Origin: Neonectria sp. B-13
Lineage: Eukaryota > Ascomycota > Sordariomycetes > Hypocreales > Nectriaceae
DNA: 64,000 bases
Assembly: GCA_002682825.1 (NCBI GenBank)
Contig: NOKP01000003.1
Span: 2,976,001 to 3,040,000, forward strand
Reading direction: 5' to 3'
The translations under genes were made by a program, and so were the position numbers. Below, piece by piece: positions 11,163 to 21,237 of the stretch; position 1 is the stretch's first letter; every line of letters begins with the position of its first letter. Below the pieces are notes generated by a model. The model saw nothing but the letters and a program-made list of their open reading frames with translations, ran no database searches and was not told the origin of the DNA.

Positions 11163-14100
11163 TCACTTCTTCTTGCCCTTCTTGCCTCGGGTAGAGCCGC
11201 CAGCGTTGGAGTTGGTCGATGCCACACTTGATGCTCGGGATGGGGCGGCCGAGCTAGCTTTGCTCGACTTGACAGACTTGATGTTGTCCAGTGCCTTGTT
11301 CTATGGCATTGTTAATATTTGGTCCATAGCTTCTTTTCCTGTTAACGTACCTTGACTCCGTTCTTAGCCTTCTTCTTTGCGGGAGCCATGCCCAATATGC
11401 TGTCCTCATCGTTCTCGTCATCTGGTTCTCTCTTCGCCTTGCCGTTCACCCCGTTTGCTCCACGACCTGGAACATCCTCGAATTCCTTGACTATGGTTGT
11501 GATCAGGGTGTTGCAACGACGAGACAACTCGATAGGAGTACGGCTAAGAAAGAACCAGTCGAAGCGGAATAGATGCGACTTGTGGATGTCGTCGCGCATC
11601 TTCTCATAAAGATTCTCCGAGTCAATGCCATATTTGTCCAGCAAGACCAGCAAGAACCGGTCCTCCTCTTCGGTATACACCTTCTTGTTCGTCGTGGACA
11701 CCGAATAGTTGATCTTGAGCTGCTGTAGAGGAACGCGATATTGTTGCATCTTCTTTCTAAGAAGCTTTCGCTGGTGTTCGATGCGTCGGGTCCGCTCCTC
11801 GCCATCCTCAATAGTCTTGATGTACTTTTGATAGTCCGAGATCTCCGTATAACGCTGCCAGAAGACCTTTGCGTATGCCTTGATCTCGGAAGCCTCCTTG
11901 CTATCGATCTCGTTGGAAATTCCTTCGTAGTCTGCACGACCATACTTTCCAGATCCATTGACAAATTGTTGGAAGTCTCGCTTGTTCCAGTCGCCAAACC
12001 CTTGAGTGGAAAGCTTGTTCTTCTCTTCTTTCTCTTCTTCAGTCAAGGGCGTGGCATCATCAATCTCTCGCTGGTCGAGGGCTCTCTCGGCCTCCCGCTC
12101 GGACAGGTTGTCGTCATCGCCGTCCGACAAAGGAACCTTATATCCAATCTCCTTCCGATAAAATGCAGTCTCTCTATCCTGGAGATCGCGCAAGCGGGAT
12201 GGGTAGAATTGGTAGTCGTGTACAGGAACCTGCTTGGGAGCTCGAGGAGCCTTGGGTTTGGCGTCCACCTTTGGGTTGGGGTACATCGTCTGCCTGAAAT
12301 ACTTGTCCATTGAGTACGATTGCTCCTTGCGTTCTCGCTTAGCAGGGTTGATCCAAGTCATGTTGATGTTCTTCTTCTCTTTGGCGAAGTTCTCTCCATT
12401 CCATTCGTAGGCTGACTCGGATGTGAACTTTTGCAAGTCGTCGATGCCGAGCTTTTCGTATCTGGCGTTCAGCTCCTTAGTTCGGTTCTCACCTCGGGAC
12501 AGGATCTCATCAATATCATCATCAGTGATGTCACTGCCCTTCGCGGCCATGTTGGCAGCGGGACCCTTGGACTGGAAGACTTTTTCGGCGCCATGCTGGA
12601 TCATGGACAGTAATTCCCCCTTGTTTGCAGCAGCCTTGGCGGCGGTCTGAGCACGACCTTGCTGGATAACAAGCTGGTCAAGTCGAAGTTTTTGAGCCGC
12701 TCGCTCAAGAACCTTCTCCTCGATGGCATTATCTGTGACGAATCTGTACACGACAACCTGCTTCGTCTGGCCGATACGGTGAGCTCGGTCCATGGCTTGG
12801 AGATCCGCCTGAGGGTTCCAGTCGCTGTCGTAAAGAACGACAATGTCCGCACTAGTCAGGTTGATTCCCAGGCCACCAGCTCTGGTAGTCAGCAAGAAGA
12901 CAAACTTGTCTGAGTTGGGCTTGTTGTATTCGTCAATGGCCGCAATGCGATCCTCATGGGCGGTTCCACCATCGATACGGCAATACTTGTACTCCCGGAA
13001 GACGCAGTAGTCCTCGAGGATATCAAGCAGACGGCTCATTTGGGAGAAGATGAGGATTCTGCTTCCTTCCTTCTTCAGTCTCTTCAGAAGCTTGTCAAGG
13101 ACAGCCATCTTCCCTGCATTGTATACAAGATGCTCGTCGGTGGTGTAGGGCGGGCCTGGTTCGGCTCCTTCGAACAGATACGGGTGGTTACAGCACTTTC
13201 GGAGCTGCATGACAATGTTGAGCAGTCGAGTCTTGGATTCTCTCTTGCCGCCAGCTCCGTTAACAGCGTCGATATCCTTCTCAAGGATCTTCTGATACCA
13301 TTTGATCTGCATGTCAGACATGCCCAAATAAACATTGACTTCTTTTTTCGGTAGCAAACTTTTCTCCACGTCACTCTTGACGCGACGGAGCAAGAAAGGC
13401 CGCAGTACTCGGTGAAGTTGTTGCACAACAGTGTCCTGATCGCGATCTTGGCCAGAAAACCACTGGTCGAACGCTTCCGCATCACCGAAGACATCGGGGA
13501 GGAGGAAGTTGAGGAGAGCCCACAACTCGTGCAAGTTGTTTTGCAGTGGCGTGCCAGTGATCAGAAGTCGGTTTCGGGAATTAAAAAGTCGAATAACTTG
13601 TGACAGCGATGACTCTTCGTTCTTGATTCGATGGGCCTGGTTGCAAGTTAGCGATGGCACATTTTGACTTCAAGAAGACCATACCTCATCGATAATGATG
13701 TATTCCCAAGCAAATTTCTTCAGGTGCACCTTCTCGCGCAGAATCATCTCATAGCTAGTGATGCAGACATCAAACTTCTCATCCACGAGCTCTTCGTTGA
13801 TGAGTTTATGACGCTCCTCCTTGGCACCCTGAAGTATCAGGACATTCACTTCCGGCGTCCACCTGGCGAATTCCCGCTTCCAGTTGTCAAGGGTGGACTT
13901 GGGTACAATGACCAGGTGTGGGCCAGTGATGTCCATAATGTGTCGCAGGTACCCAAGGAAGGAAATTGTTTGAAGCGTCTTTCCAAGACCCATTTCATCG
14001 GCGAGGATGCCCGAGATTCCGTTCTCGTGGAGGGAAATCAACCAATTGAGGCCAGCAACCTGGTAGTCACGCATGAGACCTTGGATGAAGGTAGGCGATT

Positions 14101-14754
14101 CTCGGAAGACGGTTTCGGCGGAACCACCATGTTTCTCATCTTTGAGAAGCTCGGCATCTTCCTCGGCCTCGGTTCGTCGTATCCTCTCACTTGTAGCACC
14201 ACCTTGCCTACCAGCTCCCTTCCTGGACCTGGCGGCTTCTGCATTCTGACGGTCGATTTCGGTCATGATGTCGCGGATCTTAGGGTCAGGGTTCGTCTCG
14301 ATGAAGTGTCGGAAAAGATCGGTGAGGCCTAGGAGATAGCGAAATCGACGAATTGTATCGTCCTCCTACGTATATAGGGTCAGTATCTCCAAACACGATT
14401 ACTTAGGCATTATTGGACGCGGGCGGACCTTGGATTCGCCTAGGCGGTCATGTTTCTTGCCGAAAACACTTCGACGTAATTGGTTCACTTCGGTGCGGCG
14501 CTTGCGGCCATCTGTGAGCGGTTCCCCAACAACACTGCTAGCTGTAGTGTTGGGATTCGTGTCGGAGTCGGTGTAGTCTGGGGTTTCATCAACTTCCTGC
14601 AACAGGCCATCAGTAACAAGTCCGCGTGTCAAGCGCGGGGAATGGGGCAAGATCGGCGATCTAAACTAACCATCTCTTCTGCCTGGCGGTGATCCGGCGC
14701 GTCAGACATAGACGCGTCGGTATCCACGGCGCTGGGTCGAGGTCGGGGCGCCAT
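11163..14754 (-). CDS. ISWI: ISWI-family chromatin-remodeling ATPase
   Basis: This SNF2-type nuclear ATPase slides and spaces nucleosomes. Exons 14671-14754, 14429-14596, 13685-14365, 11351-13636 and 11163-11300 total 3357 nt and 1118 residues, close to yeast Isw2. The helicase N-lobe carries DEMGLGKT (about residue 207). The Walker B DEAH box is rebuilt exactly at the exon 3/exon 4 junction (about 311). GTPLQNN and the C-lobe motif DRAHRIGQ follow. The C-terminal half has an acidic linker, the HAND region, a SANT domain ([14 protein letters not shown]) and a SLIDE domain ([10 protein letters not shown] to ELSRRCNTL). The tail is lysine-rich and basic. The donor of intron 2 (GTCCGC) is weak but phase and sequence support it. 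I cannot tell whether this is the Isw1- or Isw2-type paralogue. Confidence 0.93.
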
Positions 14755-15664
14755 CGTGAACGAAGTGTAAGATGAACCTCTTTACGCGACTGGCGTCTTA
14801 GAGACGCGTTCCAAATGCGCGAGACCGGGTCGTTGAGAATTCCGAATGATCCGCAGCTATTCGAACTGATTCTTGGGGATGATTCTGGGCTCGAGGCTGA
14901 AAGTCGAAAGTATTGCGCCTTCTGACAGCGCAGAGAGGTGTAGATGTTTTTTCGAAGGTGTCGGCAAGTGGAATCTCGACGGGCAGGTTGAAGGGGGCTT
15001 GTTTGGGGCTAGTGCAGGCCAGATCCCTGCCGTTGACTCTAAAGAGCCCCACGCTGCTGCAAGGAATAAATGATATTCCGGGCTGATTGCAACGACGTCA
15101 CTCTGTGGGTGGTTAATTCAACCATCTCCAAAACGACAAGACAAACATAGAAAAAACTGCATTACAATCACCTTATTTTTGATTGGAAATTACAAGATCT
15201 GCGTTACAATTTTGGAGTATGCGGACGACTCGTGAACGCTGAGTCTTCATAGTAGTATTCGAGTTGTCTATATCACGTGATTAATCTCCCCCGCAGCACG
15301 TGCCAACCCCTCGGTTAGTGCCGCCCAACAGGCTCTGTGCAGCAACAGGTTGGGTGACAAGAGGTGACTGGTTAAACCGCAATCCATCGTTAAACCATCC
15401 CTCAACCAGCGGCATCGATCGGTGTTTGGAGATATCATCCTCGACAGAGGACACCGTATTCAGTTTGTTTCTGTCCTTCTTTCGAAATTCTGCTTGCTCT
15501 TTGCGCCCTGCAGCACTCGAGGTAAGACCCGACTCTTCAAAGTCTCCAGCTGCAGCCACGTGAGGATATCGCGCGAGGCCAATCTTGGCCAACCTTGGCC
15601 AACTTTGCTAACATTCCCGATTTCTAGAGACTCTTCTCCACGCCGTACCTTCGCTTTCCACACC
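14755..15664. promoter_or_regulatory. Divergent intergenic region, ISWI / conserved small protein
   Basis: This is the shared upstream region of two divergent genes. On the plus strand a GTAAGA at 15521 and a TTTCTAG ending near 15627 could bound a 5'-UTR intron of the downstream gene. An AT-rich stretch lies at 15120-15200 and a CACGTG-like TCACGTGATTA at about 15271. No site is assigned to a factor. Confidence 0.45.
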
Positions 15665-16402
15665 ATGGACCCGATGAGAGGTGTATCCGCAGCCGCGGGA
15701 AAACAGCCCGCCCATACCGAGTCGACCGAACAGTTGCTTGACGTGTTCAAGGCAGCTGCACTTTCTGTCACAAAGCTCTATAAGACTTCGGCTTCCGCAC
15801 AGTCAAAGGCGCGAGCTGATGGATATCAAGACTGCCTTGATGACCTCCTGTCCTTCTTGGATAAACAAAGCATGGGCCTTGATGACGGAGAGGGATGGAG
15901 GATTCGACGCTGGGCGACAGAAAGACTCGACGGGCGTGACAACGGTTCCCAAAGCCTCGACAGCGAAGACGAAGTCGAAAAGGCGGAGACTGCCTCGTCG
16001 CCCGAACTCACTCGATCGAACAGCGCATCACGTCTTTCAACACAGGTGCGGACTGATTCAGCTCCCCCGACTATCGCCCCTATTATCGAAGAACCGGCCC
16101 CCATCATCGTACCAACTCAGGACACCTTCACGTTCCAGTCGACACACGCATACCCCAATATCGCCACCCTTGACCTTTCGGATTCGAGGCCTCACGACGG
16201 CCCATCACTAGCACCTACCAGAGCATCAAAGGCCCGCCTAAACGGTGGCACGAACCGACCGTTGCCCAGACCAGGAGCACATCTTACACAAAGGGCCGGG
16301 TCAAAGCGGAAACTAAATTTCGACGAGATTTTTGATCTTGGAAGCTTGGGAGGAAAGGATCCATTTGGCGGCGGTGGAGGCAAGCGGAACAGGCATGCTT
16401 GA
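15665..16402 (+). CDS. Conserved fungal protein, possibly HAPSTR1/DUF4588-like
   Basis: A single-exon gene of 245 residues. The start is the first ATG in good context (accATGG) and follows a probable 5'-UTR acceptor. The N-terminal helical segment (about 22-70) has the pattern LLDVFKAAALSVTKLYK followed by GYQDCLDDLLSFL. That resembles what I recall of the DUF4588 family (animal C16orf72/HAPSTR1, a partner of the HUWE1 ubiquitin ligase). This assignment is from memory and unconfirmed. The middle is disordered and rich in Ser, Pro and Glu. A short conserved-looking C-terminal motif, KRKLNFDEIFDLGSLGG, is flanked by basic residues that could be a nuclear signal. No catalytic motif is visible. 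It is divergent from the ISWI gene and upstream of the poly(A)-binding protein gene on the same strand. Confidence 0.75.
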   Translation: MDPMRGVSAAAGKQPAHTESTEQLLDVFKAAALSVTKLYKTSASAQSKARADGYQDCLDDLLSFLDKQSMGLDDGEGWRIRRWATERLDGRDNGSQSLDSEDEVEKAETASSPELTRSNSASRLSTQVRTDSAPPTIAPIIEEPAPIIVPTQDTFTFQSTHAYPNIATLDLSDSRPHDGPSLAPTRASKARLNGGTNRPLPRPGAHLTQRAGSKRKLNFDEIFDLGSLGGKDPFGGGGGKRNRHA

Positions 16403-17298
16403 CGGGTTGACATTTATCACGGTGTAGCGGGTTTCAATAGACTGGTGGGACGAGGCATGATTACGGACGGACGCATGGACTAGCATATATAGCATGAGCG
16501 GCGTTTGGAGGACGTAACGACTACATTTTGTGGGGTGTCTAGGCTGAGGCTTCTGGCCACTTTTTACCGGTATGGCGACACACACTGTTGGGACGTATCA
16601 ATGAACATGAATTTCATGTAAGCGTGTCCTTCTCCTGAGTTCTGATTTACTGGTCCCCTGAAATGGTTCCCAGATGTGACGTGAACTTTCTCTGCGTGGT
16701 GTGACAAGGACAATGCATCACCCAACCTGCTACCCACCAGTGAGGTGTCAGCGATGATTGAGAGCCTACGTTCCATAAGCTATGTGTGAAATAAATGTAC
16801 TTTATTCCCACTCCTGACCCAAGTTTTATTGGCAGCTCGTCCTCCAAATCAATGCGCATGAAGATCATCGCGCATTGCCAGTATATTTCGGGTCAACCTC
16901 GGCTCTCCACACAAGTTTGTCAGGAAGGGTCATTTTCTCGAAAGCTAAGCTACGGACGGGTACCTCCAGCCTGATTACAACCATCCGGAATTTCCCTACA
17001 CCAGCTTTGTTCGTGGTGGTATTTGTTTCGGTGCTTGAGGATTGCGATCTATTGCCTATCGTGCGACGAGGCGTGCCCTACTGTGAGTCTGTCTTTCCGT
17101 CAATGAACCCCTGCCTATCTGCCGTTACCTGTCTCCTGTTCCCTACCCGCGTTTATGCGACGCGACGTCAAGCACGTGGTTGTACATTTTGTCTTTTCAG
17201 CCTCCTTTTTGACAGCTTTATCAACAACCACTGACTCCCTTCGTGTGAACAGATTCTACCCTTAGTACGAATAGCTCCACGACAGTAATTTGAACGAA
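16403..17298. other. Intergenic, upstream of PAB2
   Basis: No gene was seen. An AATAAA occurs at 16790, about 390 nt after the preceding stop. The second half is presumably the promoter and leader of the poly(A)-binding protein gene. Small open frames here show no family resemblance. Confidence 0.5.
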
Positions 17299-18001
17299 AT
17301 GTCCGACTCGGGAAAACCAGAGGAGTCGCCGGTGGCCGAGCGCGAGCCGGAAAACGAGATGACGACGACCGAGGAGGTGCGTGAGGCGCGAAAAGAGGTG
17401 GACTAAACAAAGGACTGACAAGGCGCCATTAGGAAGAAATCACTGCCATGAAGCGCCGTGTGGCAGAGATGGAAGAGGAGGCCAAGAAACTCCGCGAAAT
17501 GCAGGCGACCCTGGAGCAACAATCTGCGGATCTTGCGGATGACAAGGAGTCGATCGATTCGCGCAGCATCTTTGTGGGCAACGTGGACTATTCAGCCTCG
17601 CCTGAGGAGATCCAAGCCCACTTCCAGAGCTGCGGCTCCATCAACCGCGTCACCATTCTCTTGGACAAGTTCACCGGTCAGCCCAAGGGGTACGTCTTCA
17701 GCTCCCCGCAGCAAGGCTGCGTTTGTACATTTCACGTTGCGCTAACCAGTGAGCTTCCAGCTATGCCTATGTTGAGTTTACGGAACCCAGCTTGGTAGCC
17801 CAGGCGCTGGTCCTGAACGAGAGCGTGTTCAAGGGCCGCAACATCAAAGTCACCCCGAAGCGCACCAATGTGCCCGGCATGAGCCGTGGCCGTGGTGGCC
17901 GCGGCCGCGGCCGAGGTTTCCAAGGGAGAGGCTCATTCCCACCACGGGGCGGATACCGCGGTGGTTATCGAGGCCGTGGCCGGGGTTTCGCTCCCTACTA
18001 G
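17299..18001 (+). CDS. pab2: Nuclear poly(A)-binding protein, PABPN1/Pab2 type
   Basis: This protein binds nascent poly(A) tails in the nucleus and influences polyadenylation and RNA decay. Exons 17299-17376, 17433-17689 and 17761-18001 give 576 nt and 191 residues. Layout: an acidic N-terminus, a coiled-coil segment (about 27-60, with alternating Glu/Lys/Leu), one RRM (about 71-147) with RNP2 SIFVGNVDY and RNP1 KGYAYVEF, the latter rebuilt across intron 2, and an arginine/glycine-rich tail ([11 protein letters not shown] onward) that is a likely arginine-methylation target. The single RRM plus coiled coil plus RGG tail is the PABPN1 signature, unlike four-RRM cytoplasmic Pab1. The introns are 56 and 71 nt. 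Confidence 0.94.
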
Positions 18002-21000
18002 GAGCAGGGAAGCTCCTCCCCCAGGATCGGCCAACAGGTTCACCCTGTCTCTGGTCAACAGCCCGATGCATTCAAGATTGAGGTGGATGATTATGCTGGG
18101 TTCGATGGAGGACTCAACTGGTGACGGTTGCCAGCCACGAAGTCCTCCAGTCTATTTTCGCATTTTACGGACTACGGTTGCAACAAGAAGGAAAGAAGTC
18201 TGGTTTAAGGAAGCGCGATGTATAATATCGGATCTGAAGGGGATAAAACAGCTCAACGCGCTTCGAGTACGGGACAAGGAGTTTTCGGACTGGTTTGTTT
18301 GTTTTTATTCTAGCAGAAGCTACGGATCTGAATGGCGAGATGCGTATTTACAGTAGCATGCGCTTTCGAGAATGGCAACCTCCGAGCCACACCTAACCGG
18401 GGTGGTTGGGTGGGCATGAACCAATGCTGTCCGAGGATGAAATTGTGACACCTTCGCCACGCAAGCAATGTGTGAGGCCGCCCGTTTCGCCCCCACATCC
18501 GCCCGTTCCGATGGCTTCAGGGCATCGCATGGGGTACCAGGAGTCCAGGAGGATTGGCAGGCCTGTTCTGTATCAAGATGGCGAGTAATCCCAAGATCTG
18601 CTTTTCAGAAAATACGGGGTTGTCACTGGACAAGGTTTAGCAGGCTTTGGGGAGTGCAGAGGCGCGATATCACCTGTCGTCTGCATCTCAGGTGCTTTAA
18701 GCAACTGTCAGCCAGAAGCACGCTTGCAGGTCTCTCTCCGTCTCTTCACCCTGTTTACTGCAGCTAGATCTGCAGGGTGCTGCCAATCAGGAGGGGCAGC
18801 AGGTGGCTTTGAGGCTGCGAGCAGACGGAGGTGGTGTTGGAGAGCATGCGCGTCGCTTTGTTCATCAACGTACACATACGTATGATAATCGTGAATTTAA
18901 CGAGAGGCCTCTCGACCAACCTTCGCAGGCCAAACCCAACACTTGTTATACCCGGGCATGACGTGTGTCTATCCTGCGGGAAGTTGTCATTGTACCTAAC
19001 CATCCAAGCTGTCATTTACAACCTAGACGTCTGGAACCCACTGTTCTACCGATTCTGTATTCGTACTTCGTACGAATACTTCGCTAGTAAGTTTAGGCTA
19101 TTCCTGTACGGCCTGGATTCGACATGACAGATGCAAGCCAACCAACCCAGCCAGAAACAGGGGATATACCGTCGGACAAGCTAAATGTGGTGGTGGGTGT
19201 GGGCTGCTTACGTCGAAAACGGTCGAACATTCAAAGGGTGCTCTCTCAATCCAAGATTTGCTGGTGGAACTGGTCTGCACTGCGCACTCCTGTACTTGGC
19301 GTGTACCTTCATGGGATGGTTCGCTAGCTGTGGCGCACTATGCACGCAGTAGAGGGGCAATGGATCGAGGTTGCAAGGTGTTGTCGTCCTCTCGGGTGGC
19401 TCAGCCAGCGCCAACGCCATCGCCATCGCCGTCTAGAAGGAAACCCGGTCGGTGCTTTGCAAGTACCTCGAGGTAGTATTCGTACTGCGTCCAGTCGGTG
19501 GACTAGGTGTCTCCGTGCCGGCATTAGGGGTGTCCTTGGGTGGTTGTTTTTGTATGTTTGCTACCGAAAAATCACGTATCAACATGGTTTCATGACAGGC
19601 CAACTCCATGCCGGTCTGGGACGGCCATTTGTTGGCCTCTGCCGTCTGGCGCAGCGCACTCAGCCAACCGAGTCGGGTTCCCGCGCTGGTGTGTGCCCGC
19701 TGGCCGCTGTCGAGCAAGCAACGGGGTACCTGTGCGTTACTTCAGTCCCAGCATCGTGACGGGAGCTTGTGCTGAAGCTACTAATTTGTACTAAGTAAGC
19801 AACAAAGGTGCTGCCTGTACGTGCTGGAACGAGCCAGCCTGCTTCGTCACGTAAGAGCACCAGCCCCCAAGGTTAAGTCAGCAAGCAGCGGAACAGAGTA
19901 GAGGCGAGGATTCGTGGAAGCGCCCATTGTCATACTTGCGCAGGCCAAGCGCTCGATTGATGCTGCATTCGGCCTGGGGCGAGGTTGGCCCCTGGTGCCG
20001 GCGACCCGGTCCTCCAGCTTAGGCTGCCAGACTCCTGGAGCCAGGGAGGATTGGACGGCCTAGGGACCTTTGCATTTGGCCATCAGTCAACTGGCGGGCA
20101 CGAGACACTCACGATTGCAGTACAATGTACGAACGATCATCCCCATCCGGCTACTTTATTAGCCACGCATCCATAAGGTGGTGCGTCGAAGCGGCCTGAG
20201 AGTGGTCTTGTGTGCAAGGAGGGGAACCGACAATACTCGTTCCATGCGTGTTTGTACCTAGAGTTGGCTCAAAGGTGAAAAAGTACAGCAAAAGTACCTG
20301 GCTGTCCTCTTCCCCCTCCCGCTCTCGGCCTGGCTCTCCCCACTCTGGTCCCAGGTTGGCACCTGGAAACCACCCATCTCAGGCGGCACAACCATGGAAC
20401 TGACCAACGTCCTTCTGCGGCCGACCCGCTGGAAACCTGTGGGCTAGCAGTGAGCACCACCTCACCTACAGGGCCCCTCGCATCCGCTAAACTCCCTCCA
20501 TCCCGTCCGCTGGGCTGGGTTCCCGCCCGCTGAGGTGCCCCAGGCCGCTGCCCGCGGTGCCCGCCCACCGCACCTCATGGATGGGGGAGTCTGCCCGCCA
20601 ACCTGGAGAGAAGTCTACCCAAGGTACTCCGTAGCCAGCCTGGCAATCAATCCACTGCGTGAGTGTTCACCCATCATCCATGCCCGCCCACTGCACGCCC
20701 GCGCCGCCCACCCCCATCCAAGCCAAGCCCGTCCCATCCCATCGTCCTCCCATCGCCCTCGCTCGCATCGCCCGCATCCAATCCTCCCATCATCCATTTC
20801 CCATCATCACCTCCTCCACCGCCGTCCGTCGACTTCCAGCTCCCGCGCGCTTCTCTGCTGCGGCATCTCTTCGCTCTCTTCCGTCTTCCGCCTTTCGCCG
20901 TTCCTCTCCCGACGCCCTGTCGTCGCCTGTGTCGTTGCGCCTTTGCCTCCCGTCGTCCTGTTCCGGCCACCACCTCCTCGCTTTGGAAGCGGGGAGCCGT

Positions 21001-21237
21001 CCTTGGTCTTTTGGGCCGCCGCCCGTGCACAGCCTCAACCTCCCCCAGCGCCTCCCCCCGAGGCGTCGTCAACCTCGTCCTCTGAACACCTTTCGAGATC
21101 GTCCTTAAAGCCCCAGCCTTCCCTTGGTGCCGCCCTTCACACCGTAGGCTCCCACTGCCCGTGGCCTGTCCCATCATATACTCTCCCGCGTCGTGGTGTT
21201 TTAGTCACTCGCTGCGCTGCGCAAGAGGCGAGACATC
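18002..21237. other. Long intergenic region upstream of RSP5
   Basis: This 3.2 kb stretch has no gene I can support. The part from about 20580 to 21230 is strongly C/T-rich and is probably promoter and 5' leader of the ubiquitin ligase gene. A reading frame of 236 codons there is a product of composition (Pro/Ser/His/Arg). A short palindrome-like CGTACTTCGTACGAATACT lies near 19064. Nothing else is recognisable. Confidence 0.55.
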
